Shown here: in pieces, positions 1 to 8,525 of the stretch
Position numbering within the stretch: position 1 is the first letter of the stretch
How the letters are laid out: every line of letters starts with the position of its first letter
DNA from: an uncultured Prevotellaceae bacterium
GTDB taxonomy: Bacteria > Bacteroidota > Bacteroidia > Bacteroidales > Bacteroidaceae
DNA: 44,122 nucleotides
Assembly (NCBI GenBank): GCA_947167455.1
Contig: CAMVIB010000022.1
Location: forward strand, 1 to 44,122
Direction of reading: 5' to 3'
Position numbers and translations under genes: made by a program
The notes under the pieces: generated by a model
The model's input: only the letters and a program-made list of their open reading frames with translations
Told to the model about the DNA's origin: nothing
Database searches by the model: none

Positions 1-11
1 TTGAAAACCAG

Positions 12-1238
12 ATGGCAGTACTTAGTCACTATCTGCATAACAACGAGGTTAAGGTAACAAAGAAACGGAAAGAAGAAATTATTTTCTCCATCCGTGAGTT
101 CCTTTCAAGAAAACAGTTTCGTCAGGGCATAAATGATGGTGAATTATCTGATGATGAAGTATGGAAAGTGGCTGAGGATGCCACACAGTACAATCTTTTT
201 TCTGATTTCTTTGATGTTCCATTTCCTGCTCCAGAGAATCCAAAATTTACATTCATAGATTTGTTTGCAGGTATCGGAGGTTTCCGTATAGCCTTGCAAA
301 ACTTGGGTGGCAAGTGTGTTTATTCGTCTGAGTTTGATGCGAAAGCACAAGAATCATATTTGGCCAATTATGGAGAAATGCCTTTTGGAGACATCACCAA
401 AGAATCAACAAAGAGTTATATTCCCAAGAAGTTTGATGTTCTCTGTGGCGGTTTCCCCTGTCAGGCATTTTCGCTTGCAGGTCGTCGCCTCGGTTTTAAT
501 GATGAAACCAGAGGAACACTATTCTTTGAAATAGAAGCGATTCTGCGCAAGCATCAACCAAAAGCTTTCTTTCTTGAAAATGTAAAAGGATTAGCCATAC
601 ACGACAAGGGAAGGACGCTTAAAACAATACTGGAACACCTTGATGATGCTGGATATGACGTTGTGCCTCCACAAATACTCAATGCCATGGACTATGGAGT
701 TCCACAGCATAGAGAACGCATCTATATAATTGGCTTCCGTAAAGACTTGGGGATAAATGTTAAGGATTTCCATTACCCAGAACCAATTACTCCAGGTGAT
801 AAACGTCCTAAGTTTAAGGATGTGATGGAAGAAAATGAGGTGTCCGTTAAATATTACCTTTCTACGGTATATGTAGAAACCCTAAAGCGACATAAAGCAA
901 GGCATGAGGCTGCTGGTCATGGTTTTGGCTATAAAATCATTGACCTTGACGGTGTGGCGAACGCTATTGTCGTTGGTGGTATGGGTAGAGAATGCAATTT
1001 GATAATTGATAAGCGTTTGACAAATTTTACTCCAATCACCAATATTAAGGGTGAAGTAAACCGTGACGGCATCCGTAAGATGACCCCCCGTGAGTGGGCA
1101 AGGCTACAAGGTTTCCCAGATAAGTTTAGAATCGTGGTGGCTGATGCTTCGGCATATAAACAGTTTGGTAATTCGGTGGCAATACCCGCTATACAAGCAA
1201 CGGCTGAAAAAGAACTTCAAATGTTAGGACTAATATAA
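12..1238 (+). CDS. DNA (cytosine-5) methyltransferase, HpaII-type R-M system
   Basis: This enzyme transfers methyl from S-adenosylmethionine to C5 of cytosine and should protect host DNA from the adjacent endonuclease. The C5-MTase motifs appear in canonical order: motif I FIDLFAGIGGFR (about residues 81-92), motif IV GGFPCQAFS with nucleophile Cys150, motif VI FFLENVKG (187-194), motif VIII VPQHRERIYIIGF (230-242), motif IX TPREWARLQGFP and motif X QFGNSVAIP near residue 385. The 80-residue N-terminal extension resembles that of Dcm-like enzymes. The reading frame stays open to the left edge of the window, so a slightly earlier start cannot be excluded; ATG at 12 gives a plausible full length of 408 residues. 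The stop lies 6 bp before the endonuclease gene. Its DNA is visibly more AT-rich than most of the window, suggesting transfer. CCGG specificity is inferred only from the neighbour. Confidence 0.95.
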   Translation: MAVLSHYLHNNEVKVTKKRKEEIIFSIREFLSRKQFRQGINDGELSDDEVWKVAEDATQYNLFSDFFDVPFPAPENPKFTFIDLFAGIGGFRIALQNLGGKCVYSSEFDAKAQESYLANYGEMPFGDITKESTKSYIPKKFDVLCGGFPCQAFSLAGRRLGFNDETRGTLFFEIEAILRKHQPKAFFLENVKGLAIHDKGRTLKTILEHLDDAGYDVVPPQILNAMDYGVPQHRERIYIIGFRKDLGINVKDFHYPEPITPGDKRPKFKDVMEENEVSVKYYLSTVYVETLKRHKARHEAAGHGFGYKIIDLDGVANAIVVGGMGRECNLIIDKRLTNFTPITNIKGEVNRDGIRKMTPREWARLQGFPDKFRIVVADASAYKQFGNSVAIPAIQATAEKELQMLGLI

Positions 1239-1244
1239 GAAAAT

Positions 1245-2393
1245 ATGGCACTATCAGGAAATAAAGGAGAATGGAGCGAAATCTATGTATTTCTCCGTTT
1301 GTTAGATACAGGTAAACTGGACGTTGCGGACGAGAACCTTAATGCGATACCTAATGAATTTTATCGTATTCTGGAAATCATCCGCAAAGAGACAGAAACG
1401 ACCAACAACTATGTCCGCGAAGATGACATGGTCACTATTAATGTTGTCAATGACCAAACAGGTGAAACTGAGCAATTCTCATACCCCATAACAGTTTTCG
1501 CAGAGAAAGCTAACAATTTACTGTCTTTGATAAAGAGCACAAGTGGCAGGGCTTTTCAGTTGCCACCTATTGCGGCTTTTCTAAAAGAGTTGAGAATTGG
1601 GACAATTAAAGATGTAGGACACAATCGTGACATAACGATAACTATTGAAGACTACAGGACCGGGATGCCACAAACTCTGGGATTCAGCATAAAATCTTTC
1701 CTTGGTAGTGACTCTACGCTTTTCAATGCAGGGACAGGAACAAATTTTATTTATGAAATTGTGCTCCCTGAAGGCAAGTCACTCGACTGCAATGAGTTTA
1801 ACAGGGTTACATATCCAATGACCAGTCGTATTGGTGTACGGCTTAAGAAATTGCGTGATAAATATGATGCAACGTTTGCTTTCCGGAAAGTGCAATCCGA
1901 TTGTTTGTATCAAAATCTTTTGGCAATAGATGGGCATATGCCTCTTCTCTTGTCAGAGTTATTGCTCATCAAATCGGAAATGGGATTCAACGACATAAAG
2001 CGTTGTACTGAAGAACTAACAAAAAGAAATCCTCTTGGCTTTGACACCTCCACGCATGGCAACATTTATGAATATAAGATAAAACGTTTCTTGCAAGATT
2101 GTGCACAGGGAATGACGCCCGAGAAACCATGGCTGGGCATTTATGATGCTACGGGTGGGCAAATTATTGTAAAAGAGGATGGTGATATTGTATGTTATCA
2201 CATTTATGAATTGAATAGGTTCCGAGAGTTTTTGTTCAATTCCACCAAGTTTGAAGGTGCATCAACAAGCGAGGATGCAGAAAACCCCGGTCATCCTCGT
2301 TCAGATGCTAAGAAAAAATTCTTCTATGGATGGGTATATGAGGAAGATGGGAAATACTACATAAAGATAAACCTGCAAGTTAGATCAAAGTAA
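1245..2393 (+). CDS. HpaII-family type II restriction endonuclease
   Basis: This is the likely restriction partner of the upstream methylase, cutting unmethylated DNA, presumably at CCGG. The N-terminus GNKGEWSEIYVFLRLL and the central block GFSIKSFLGSDSTLFNAG followed by TNFIYEI match what I know of the HpaII restriction endonuclease family (RE_HpaII). The length of 382 residues is in the family range. ATG at 1245 is 6 bp after the methylase stop, and the stop is 2 bp before the vsr start, so the three genes read as one transcript. I see no frameshift or internal stop. The catalytic residues of this family are not obvious by eye, so the assignment rests on the conserved N-terminal and central blocks and on context. 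Confidence 0.85.
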   Translation: MALSGNKGEWSEIYVFLRLLDTGKLDVADENLNAIPNEFYRILEIIRKETETTNNYVREDDMVTINVVNDQTGETEQFSYPITVFAEKANNLLSLIKSTSGRAFQLPPIAAFLKELRIGTIKDVGHNRDITITIEDYRTGMPQTLGFSIKSFLGSDSTLFNAGTGTNFIYEIVLPEGKSLDCNEFNRVTYPMTSRIGVRLKKLRDKYDATFAFRKVQSDCLYQNLLAIDGHMPLLLSELLLIKSEMGFNDIKRCTEELTKRNPLGFDTSTHGNIYEYKIKRFLQDCAQGMTPEKPWLGIYDATGGQIIVKEDGDIVCYHIYELNRFREFLFNSTKFEGASTSEDAENPGHPRSDAKKKFFYGWVYEEDGKYYIKINLQVRSK

Positions 2394-2395
2394 CA

Positions 2396-2902
2396 ATGAA
2401 CGATGTCTTGACCATAGAACAACGTCATCGCTGTATGAGCCATGTTGGGGCAAAGAACACGAAACCCGAGATGGTGGTGCGACGTTATCTGTGGGGTCAT
2501 GGCTACCGCTATCGTCTGAATCATCCAAGACTTCCAGGGAAGCCAGACATCGTGTTGCGGAAGTATCGAACATGTATCTTTATTAATGGTTGCTTCTGGC
2601 ATGGACATGAGGGTTGTCGTTACTACACCATACCGAAGACCAATACACAGTTCTGGAACAATAAAGTACAGCGGAACAAGAAGCGTGATGTGAAAGTACA
2701 GCATGAACTGGCCACGATGGGCTGGCACTCCATCACGGTCTGGGAATGTGAGTTGAAGCCCATCAAAAGAGAAGAAACATTGAAGTCGCTGGCATATACG
2801 CTCAACAGAATATTCCTGCAAGACAGGACCGTCAAGCGCTATGAGATACCAGATGATGAGCCGATGATGGCAGCAGAGAACTTCTGCAATTGTAATATGT
2901 AG
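2396..2902 (+). CDS. vsr: Very short patch repair (Vsr) DNA mismatch endonuclease
   Basis: Vsr nicks next to T:G mismatches that arise when 5-methylcytosine deaminates, so it limits the mutagenic cost of the methylase upstream. Features of the family are clear: KNTKPEM near the N-terminus (Glu25), PGKPDIVL with the metal-binding Asp51, CIFINGCFWHGHEGC (residues 60-74) with the catalytic His region, and PKTNTQFWNNKVQRNKKRD (80-98). The 168-residue length is slightly longer than E. coli Vsr because of a C-terminal tail. The gene begins 2 bp after the endonuclease stop. A vsr homologue is also known in the Haemophilus parainfluenzae HpaII system, which supports reading these three genes as one HpaII-type cassette rather than a dcm/vsr pair. 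Confidence 0.95.
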   Translation: MNDVLTIEQRHRCMSHVGAKNTKPEMVVRRYLWGHGYRYRLNHPRLPGKPDIVLRKYRTCIFINGCFWHGHEGCRYYTIPKTNTQFWNNKVQRNKKRDVKVQHELATMGWHSITVWECELKPIKREETLKSLAYTLNRIFLQDRTVKRYEIPDDEPMMAAENFCNCNM

Positions 2903-2929
2903 AACAGTGAAATTTACTGGTTAAAGAAT

Positions 2930-3910
2930 ATGGATTTGTTTGAAATTCAAGAATACACAATAGATGACATTAATAGCCTTATTGCCAATGAGGTTGAGGA
3001 GAATATTCACCTCGACTACAAGGCTTCTGGTGCATTGGGAAAGAAGGATGAAAAAAAGTCTGAAATAGTAAAAGATGTATCCGCTTTCGCCAATTCGGAT
3101 GGCGGCATAATCATATATGGATTAACAGAAGAAAACCACAAACCAAAGGAATTTGATTTTGTTGACGGAAATGTTTTTACTAAAGAATGGCTGGAAAACA
3201 TTATTCATCAAGTTCAACCACATATTGAAGGAATCATAATATACCCAATAAGAAATGATGGTAACATTGAACAGAGTATTTATGTTGTCAAAATACCCCG
3301 AAGTGAAAAAGCTCCTCACATGGCAAGAGACCATAAATACTATAAGAGGTTCAATTTCAAGTCTGAACCAATGGAAGATTATGAGGTAAAGGATATTCTT
3401 CACAGAAAATATAGTCCTACTCTACAAATTGTTAATGGCACACTTCAAGACGAAGATATAGAAGAAGGTGATGAGACTGTGACTTTTTCATTCAAGGCTT
3501 GGATTCGTAATACAGGCAGAGTTATTAGCAAAGATTACAAGTTTAGTGCCTCGTTTTTCAACCTCCCAAAGGGAACAACGGGCTACTATCAGCCATATGA
3601 AGGAAAGGTATTGTCTATGTATGTGTGCGACTATTGTTGGAAAATGACATCACCCAGCAAAGAACCCTTATTTCCCGGAGAACTCATAGAAACAGGACAC
3701 TATAAGTTCCAAATTCCCATTACCAATGCACCAGATGAGATTTTCGGAAAAGTGTATATTAAGATGACCCTTTTGTATGAAGATGGCGGAAAAGACACAA
3801 TGTTGGTCAATCTTGACGAGAAAAATAAAATCGAACTTTATGGAGAGGAAGATATAATAGACTTTGTAAAGAAAGACCATCCTGATTTTAGCCTAACAGA
3901 TATATTATAA
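2930..3910 (+). CDS. AlbA_2 (Schlafen-like, putative DNA-binding) domain protein
   Basis: The N-terminal ~150 residues carry the AlbA_2/Schlafen ATP-binding-like signature: LDYKASGALGKKDEKKSEIVKDVSAFANSDGGIIIYGL (shown here in two parts, LDYKASGALGKK and VSAFANSDGGIIIYGL), then VVKIPRSEKAPHMARDHKYYKR. Residues ~165-326 form a different, beta-rich region (FSFKAWIRNTGRVISKDYKF and onward) that I do not recognise. The gene starts 27 bp after vsr on the same strand and shares the low GC of the R-M cassette, so it may be co-transcribed and co-inherited. AlbA_2 proteins occur as regulators and in several defence settings; a defence role here is inference from position only. No nuclease or HTH motif is evident. 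Confidence 0.8.
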   Translation: MDLFEIQEYTIDDINSLIANEVEENIHLDYKASGALGKKDEKKSEIVKDVSAFANSDGGIIIYGLTEENHKPKEFDFVDGNVFTKEWLENIIHQVQPHIEGIIIYPIRNDGNIEQSIYVVKIPRSEKAPHMARDHKYYKRFNFKSEPMEDYEVKDILHRKYSPTLQIVNGTLQDEDIEEGDETVTFSFKAWIRNTGRVISKDYKFSASFFNLPKGTTGYYQPYEGKVLSMYVCDYCWKMTSPSKEPLFPGELIETGHYKFQIPITNAPDEIFGKVYIKMTLLYEDGGKDTMLVNLDEKNKIELYGEEDIIDFVKKDHPDFSLTDIL

Positions 3911-3942
3911 GATTTGTATTGAAATAACAGATACGTAGTTTT

Positions 3943-4620
3943 ATGAAAAAAGTAGTGTATCATTTATTCATGTGCCTTTGCACAATCTCTTGTGGAGGAA
4001 ATTCTCATTCACCCATTATGACGAGAGAAGATTCAATTCAACAAGTAAAGGATAGCTTCTCCAATACGATTGTAAATCTTTCTTACAAAGGATTGGGAAT
4101 TGGTGCCAAAGCCGATAATATTGATAGTTTATTATTAAGCTGCGGAGTTTATTCTACTAAAAGTGATGGTCATTTTATACAAGGGAGACATGAAATTGTT
4201 TATGTGGATAAGAACAATGAAGAGTTGCGCAGCTGGGTAAAATTGCAGGTTGACACAATCCATAATAGGATTGCAAGAGTATCTTTGCTTGGTCAATTTT
4301 ATAAAATAGCAGATTTTTTTGTTCAAACATTTAATGACCGCTATTATGAAGAGGAACCAGTTGAAACAAACAAAATGGGGGCTTATGAAAAACACTATAA
4401 TTGGTTTTTTAAGAATGGGAATATTCATATAAGCGACCTGTATCACATTGATCCAGCCTCTGGAATCTACCATGTTCATGATGCAATATTAGTAGAATAT
4501 AAAGACATGTCTTTAAGTTATGAAATAGATAGCATAGAATCACGAAGGAAGGAAGCTGAGAACGCAGCTTTGGAAAAAGAGAAGAATCTAAAAGCCGAGA
4601 AGCTTAGGGAAGACATCTAA
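3943..4620 (+). CDS. Putative lipoprotein of unknown function
   Basis: I do not recognise the family. The start MKKVVYHLFMCLCTISC is a short signal peptide with a candidate lipidated Cys17, followed by GGNSHS. The body of 225 residues is soluble-looking, and the C-terminus is a charged helix or coiled coil (SRRKEAENAALEKEKNLKAE). It follows the AlbA_2 gene by 32 bp on the same strand and is equally AT-rich, so it probably belongs to the same acquired block, but nothing shows that it functions with the restriction system. No strong terminator is visible after its stop. Confidence 0.65.
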   Translation: MKKVVYHLFMCLCTISCGGNSHSPIMTREDSIQQVKDSFSNTIVNLSYKGLGIGAKADNIDSLLLSCGVYSTKSDGHFIQGRHEIVYVDKNNEELRSWVKLQVDTIHNRIARVSLLGQFYKIADFFVQTFNDRYYEEEPVETNKMGAYEKHYNWFFKNGNIHISDLYHIDPASGIYHVHDAILVEYKDMSLSYEIDSIESRRKEAENAALEKEKNLKAEKLREDI

Positions 4621-4748
4621 AAGTTTATCTTTTTATTAGTTCATCAAATAGACTTATATTTTCGACAGGAATCATCTTATCAAGATTGACGAAACCACAA
4701 ACAACCCACTAACTATCAGCAGATATGCAAAAGGTCAGTGGGTCAATT

Positions 4749-4783
4749 GTTCCCATTATGTTCCCACATGCTATGATGGGAAC
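4749..4783. repeat. GTTCCCAT repeats with an inverted partner
   Basis: GTTCCCAT occurs at 4749, GTTCCCAC follows at 4760, and the inverted ATGGGAAC lies at 4776-4783. The second and third can form a 7-bp stem with a 10-nt loop. It marks the junction between the AT-rich island and the remnant-filled stretch after it. It could be an operator or a recombination end; nothing more can be said. Confidence 0.35.
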
Positions 4784-4784
4784 A

Positions 4785-5705
4785 CTAGATGTTTAGGGCC
4801 GGTTGCACCTTCTGCTCAATGAGGCGGATGCTATGAGGAAGGCATAATCCCAGCCTTGGCCGCGGGCCAGCAGTCGCTTGTAGGCATGTATGGGTGGCGA
4901 AAACGGAGCATGTCCACCCAGTCGGAGCGGTTCAATCCACCCACTTTTGAGTTGAAAATCGGCATGAAAACGGTCCGAAAAACGGAGCATATCCGTTCAC
5001 TTTTCTGCTCTTTTCCACGTTATTTGTATGTAGAGACGACTCTAACATACAATATACAATCATGGCAGGAAAGACAAAGGAAATGAGCCAGATTAACCCA
5101 AATCGGTCATTAGAGATTTGGGATAAAAACAGTGACAACACATATTCGATACTTCTCAGAAACAACTCTCCGTCACCTGAAGCCACTACAAGGATTGCCT
5201 GTGCGTTACCAACGACGTGCACTTGATGTGACGCTGGGCTGTAAGTTGACAGTGGCTCATGGTAAGTATCACTTGGCGATGCTTCATAGGGAGTTGTTTA
5301 TGAGTGAAAAGAGGACTTCCTATCAGCAGGCGGAACGGATGGCAGCAATGATGAATCAGATGACTATCATTCATTCTTCTCCGTCAGACTTCTTGCAAAC
5401 CAAGGAGGAAAGCGTGGATGAATGCATTGATACTTACAAGGAGTTCAGGCAACTGGTGGAGAAATATGCTGATGAGTATTCGTGCCAAGCATAGTGGAGG
5501 AATTCTGCAAGAAGATGTATGCAGACGATGAGCACTTCATCTTCTTCAAGCCGTTCTGCCGGGAATTCCAAGAACTCAGTTCTTAAGACTCTCTACGCTC
5601 ATATAAGCGGCAAAGCCGAGCGGGATGGATGGCAAGCGGACACCGCTCAACGGAAAGAGATTGAGAATGTATTTCGCTTCGATGCGAGAGGTGGTAGATT
5701 TCTAT
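4785..5705. pseudogene. Decayed gene remnants, possibly of a mobile element
   Basis: Several protein-like pieces lie here in disrupted frames. On the minus strand KRLLARGQGWDYAFL (about 4830-4880) continues after a frame change as IRLIEQKVQPALNI followed by a stop at 4785. On the plus strand at 5062 a start MAGKTKEMSQI resembles, from memory, the beginning of IS21-type transposases in Bacteroidetes, but the frame then reads non-family sequence and stops near 5224. At about 5500-5590 IVEEFCKKMYADDEHFIFF reads well but is out of frame with the ORF before it. The pattern fits erosion of inserted genes next to the restriction island. The transposase link is weak and needs a protein search. Confidence 0.35.
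5132..5494 (+). CDS. Hypothetical protein, probably a gene fragment
   Basis: An open frame of 120 codons with GTG as its first start. The protein reads like genuine coding sequence (HLKPLQGLPVRYQRRALDV, then HGKYHLAMLHRELFMSEK) and is mostly helical and charged, but I do not recognise it. The next protein-like stretch, IVEEFCKKMYADDEHF, continues directly after it in a different frame, which suggests a frameshifted, formerly longer gene. It has no clear promoter or ribosome binding site. Confidence 0.4.
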   Translation: MTTHIRYFSETTLRHLKPLQGLPVRYQRRALDVTLGCKLTVAHGKYHLAMLHRELFMSEKRTSYQQAERMAAMMNQMTIIHSSPSDFLQTKEESVDECIDTYKEFRQLVEKYADEYSCQA

Positions 5706-5762
5706 AAAACCTTGCTATGACATAATTGTATCTTGCTTCTGCTGCAAGGTTGCCGAAGTCCT

Positions 5763-6506
5763 TCATCTAAACTGAGTGGAGGTGATGTCTTCACAATCTG
5801 GCAAAAGCCGCTCTTTCAACACTAAGGTCACCAGATTGACGGTGTTCTTCACTCGGAACTTAGCCAGCAAACGTTTGCGATACCATTTTACGGTCTCTGC
5901 GCTGAGATGCAGACAGTCTGCGATTTGTGGATTTGAGTAGCCTTTGCAAATGTAACGGAGAATGTTCTGTTCCGGCATGGTGAGGCTGACGGCCTGGCTG
6001 CTTGAATGCCGGATGATGTTTTCTACAGCAGGGCTGATGTAGCGCTGTCCCTTCCACGCTTGCTCTATGGCTGTGATGAGTTCTTCAAGGGGAGCGCTTT
6101 TCAGGACATAACCATGAATGCCACTTTCCAGCATCCGCTGGATGACTGCATATTCGTCATGAACAGTAACGGCGACAACCCTGACCTTCGGATATTCATT
6201 GATGACCCATCGACAGAAAACTGCGGTATCTCCATTTCCCCCGCTTGGCCCTGTCGCTTCACACTTTGAAGAGTGACATTCGCCAGCCCGCTGTCTCTCG
6301 GGTATGGAGATATCAACGAGCAGCACGTCAGGGCGTCGTTCCACCAATGCGGCCCGGCAATCATTGAGGGTTGTGAAACAGCGGCTGACGTGAACGGTCT
6401 GGCTGCGGTTGAGGGCCTCGGTGAGTCCCTGGTTGAACAGGGTGTGGTCGTCCACAAGATATACGTCTATCTTATACTTCTTCAACAGTGTCTGTTTTTC
6501 GTTCAT
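5763..6506 (-). CDS. NarL/FixJ (LuxR-type) response regulator with an insertion in the receiver
   Basis: The receiver domain (residues ~13-150) has the acidic pair Asp19-Asp20, phosphoacceptor Asp65 in DVLLVDIS, Thr in VVAVTVHD and Lys135 in YVLKSAPLEEL. The LuxR-type HTH spans ~174-235 (LTMPEQNILRYICKGYSNPQ, then IADCLHLSAETVKWYRKRL). The protein should bind DNA once phosphorylated by the kinase encoded just upstream; the two genes overlap by ATGA (6503-6506), so they are translationally coupled. Oddity: between IPE (70) and FCRWVINEYP (98) there are about 25 extra residues rich in Gly, Ser and Cys (RQRAGECHSSKCEATGPSGG and more) where relatives have a short loop after the phosphorylation site. 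The frame is intact around it. Confidence 0.93.
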   Translation of the reverse strand: MNEKQTLLKKYKIDVYLVDDHTLFNQGLTEALNRSQTVHVSRCFTTLNDCRAALVERRPDVLLVDISIPERQRAGECHSSKCEATGPSGGNGDTAVFCRWVINEYPKVRVVAVTVHDEYAVIQRMLESGIHGYVLKSAPLEELITAIEQAWKGQRYISPAVENIIRHSSSQAVSLTMPEQNILRYICKGYSNPQIADCLHLSAETVKWYRKRLLAKFRVKNTVNLVTLVLKERLLPDCEDITSTQFR

Positions 6507-8374
6507 AGTGGCAGTGTTACGTTGATTTCAGTTCCTTCGTTCGCACTGGTGACGATTCTCAGCGTTCCGTGGTAAGATGCTATACGCTCGCGGATGTTCT
6601 GCAAGCCCATGCCATTTCCGTCTCGGATTCCTATGCCGTTGTCACTGACGGTGAGTGTTACTTCGTGATGGTCTTGCATCAGCTGAATGTCAATATGGGT
6701 AGCCTCAGCATGCTTCATGGCATTGTTCACCAGTTCGTAGGCACAGCGATAGAGTGTCAGTTCCTGTTCTTGGTTGAGCCGGATGTCTCCGTAGGTCTGA
6801 AACTCGGCTCCGGGTACAGAGCGTGCGAAGTCATGCAAGGCAGACATGAGACCGCCCTGCAGCAGCTCTTCGGGCATCAGGTGGTGCGCCACCCGGCGCA
6901 GTTCCGTATGTGTGTTGTCAAGCAGTCGCAATGTCTCGTCCTGGCTTGTGCCTCCTTCAATCTTCAGCCGCAGGAGGGAGAGCATCCCGCCCAGTGAGTC
7001 GTGCAGGTCACGTGCCAGGATGTGCCTTTCCTTCGCTTCGGTCTCTAACGCCACCTTGGCGGCAAGCAGTGCCTTTTGCTGACGGTGGGCCAACTGGAAA
7101 TAGATCATCAGGGCAATGGCTACGGCTAACAGGGCCATAGCCAGTCCCAGGAGCCGCTGCTGCTGCCGCCGCTCCTTGGCCAATTGTGCGATCTCGGCCT
7201 CCCGCTTGGTGGTCTCGTAGAGTACGTCCATCTGCGAGAGTCCGCTCTGATAGTGGTCGGTGGCGTAGCGGTTTATTAGGTCATACACTTTGTACATATA
7301 TTCGCGGGCCTTTGCTTTCTCTCCCAGCTCTGTGTATATCTCTGCCAGGAGCATGTAGCCGCCTTTGTCGGCAATGGTTGCCGCAGAATCAGGGTGAACA
7401 CTCTGAAGTCCATATTCAAGTGCCTCCTGCCATCGTCCCTCTGCCATTGCCACTTCGCAGGCAGCCATATAGACGGTGCTGGCATTGTCGAACATCATTT
7501 CCGAGTCGCGGGTGTAGGGCAGCGCCTTGGCGATGCAACCCTTGGCCGCGGCCAGGTCCTCATGCCCCTTCATCAGGTGAATGCGGGTCTTGAAGGCCTG
7601 CATGGTGGCGTAGTCTGAAGGTTCCTCTGTGCGATGCGCCTGGAAGTAGGCCAAGGTCTCGTCAGCCGTCTTGAGTGCATTGTCATAATCTCCCTGATTG
7701 AAATACACGCCCACTAACCCTTTCTTGGGGAGCACCATCATCAGCGAGTCGCCCGATGCCTCGCCCTTCTCGATGGCTTTCAGGTAGTTTCGCTCGGCTT
7801 CGTCCAAGTTGCCCATCTGCCCGTAGAGTTCACCTATATTATAATAGAGGATGACCTGACTCTCCTTCCAGTCGTATTTCTCAAAGATGGGCAATGCGAG
7901 CTGGTAGTAGTGGATGGCCAGGTGGGCTTTGTCCTGCATGTTGTAGACGTTGGCGAGAGCGCCGTAGAGGGAGGAACGGGCATCATCGATGTCAGCCTGG
8001 GTGTAGCGCTTCAGGGTGGCCATGGTGTCGATGACAGCCAGTGCTTTCTGGAAATAGTCGATGGCCTCGTCGTACTTCTCGCTGCCATAGCGCAAGAGTC
8101 CAAGGTGGCGAAGGGCGTTCTGCCGTTTGTTCAGTCCGTTCAGCTGATAGCTCAGCGACAGGGCTTTGCGGGCATAACGCTCGCATCTGGCCGAGTCGTA
8201 GGGCAGATAACCACGCATCAGTTCGTCGTAGGCGCGGAGGAGGTCTTCACCTTCGGGTGGGTTGCTGCTTTTCAGTGCCGCCTCCAAGGAATCGAGGCGG
8301 ACGTTGCGGTGGTCGTAGTATGCCTGAGCAGACAGACAGGCCAGCAAGCATAAAGTCAAGAACAGATACTTCAT
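6503..8374 (-). CDS. TPR-containing sensor histidine kinase (HisKA_3/HATPase)
   Basis: A membrane two-component kinase of the type common in Bacteroidetes. Numbering from the start used here: signal peptide MKYLFLTLCLLACLSAQA, a periplasmic array of tetratricopeptide-like repeats (~60-380), a transmembrane helix (~408-427, LGLAMALLAVAIALMIYF), the H-box ARDLHDSLGG with His458, and the ATPase with N-box ELVNNAMKHA and SDNGIGI plus GLQNIRERI. It partners the response regulator whose start overlaps its stop. I chose ATG at 8374 because a TATCTTTG promoter element lies at 8390-8383, downstream of the alternative ATG at 8407, and because it begins a clean signal peptide. The ligand sensed by the TPR domain is unknown; the divergent ompA-like gene is a plausible target. 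Confidence 0.93.
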   Translation of the reverse strand: MKYLFLTLCLLACLSAQAYYDHRNVRLDSLEAALKSSNPPEGEDLLRAYDELMRGYLPYDSARCERYARKALSLSYQLNGLNKRQNALRHLGLLRYGSEKYDEAIDYFQKALAVIDTMATLKRYTQADIDDARSSLYGALANVYNMQDKAHLAIHYYQLALPIFEKYDWKESQVILYYNIGELYGQMGNLDEAERNYLKAIEKGEASGDSLMMVLPKKGLVGVYFNQGDYDNALKTADETLAYFQAHRTEEPSDYATMQAFKTRIHLMKGHEDLAAAKGCIAKALPYTRDSEMMFDNASTVYMAACEVAMAEGRWQEALEYGLQSVHPDSAATIADKGGYMLLAEIYTELGEKAKAREYMYKVYDLINRYATDHYQSGLSQMDVLYETTKREAEIAQLAKERRQQQRLLGLAMALLAVAIALMIYFQLAHRQQKALLAAKVALETEAKERHILARDLHDSLGGMLSLLRLKIEGGTSQDETLRLLDNTHTELRRVAHHLMPEELLQGGLMSALHDFARSVPGAEFQTYGDIRLNQEQELTLYRCAYELVNNAMKHAEATHIDIQLMQDHHEVTLTVSDNGIGIRDGNGMGLQNIRERIASYHGTLRIVTSANEGTEINVTLPL

Positions 8375-8382
8375 AACAGCCA

Positions 8383-8390
8383 CAAAGATA
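8383..8390 (-). promoter_or_regulatory. -7 promoter element of the sensor kinase operon
   Basis: TATCTTTG on the minus strand fits the Bacteroidetes -7 consensus TAnnTTTG. Transcription would start about 4 nt further on, leaving only ~5 nt before the ATG at 8374. No convincing -33 TTTG is seen. Confidence 0.5.
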
Positions 8391-8420
8391 TACATTTCTC
8401 TCCACATCCTCCCCCCTTTG

Positions 8421-8456
8421 GGGTGGAATTATTTGCTATTTGCTGTATTTCCACCC
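8421..8456. promoter_or_regulatory. Inverted repeat between divergent kinase and ompA-like genes
   Basis: GGGTGGAA (8421-8428) and TTCCACCC (8449-8456) form a perfect 8-bp inverted repeat with a 20-bp centre that contains ATTTGCT twice in tandem. Each arm is flanked by C-runs and T/G-runs (CCCTTTGGGG and CCCTTTTGGG). The position between two divergent promoters suggests an operator, possibly for the response regulator; this is inference. Confidence 0.45.
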
Positions 8457-8488
8457 TTTTGGGTAGCAAGGAGCATAGATAAAATGAA

Positions 8489-8496
8489 TAACTTTG
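8489..8496 (+). promoter_or_regulatory. -7 promoter element of the OmpA-family gene
   Basis: TAACTTTG fits TAnnTTTG and lies 29 bp before the ATG at 8526, giving a leader of about 25 nt. No -33 TTTG at the usual spacing. Confidence 0.55.
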
Positions 8497-8525
8497 CGCT
8501 GAACAATACCTATAATTAAGAAACT

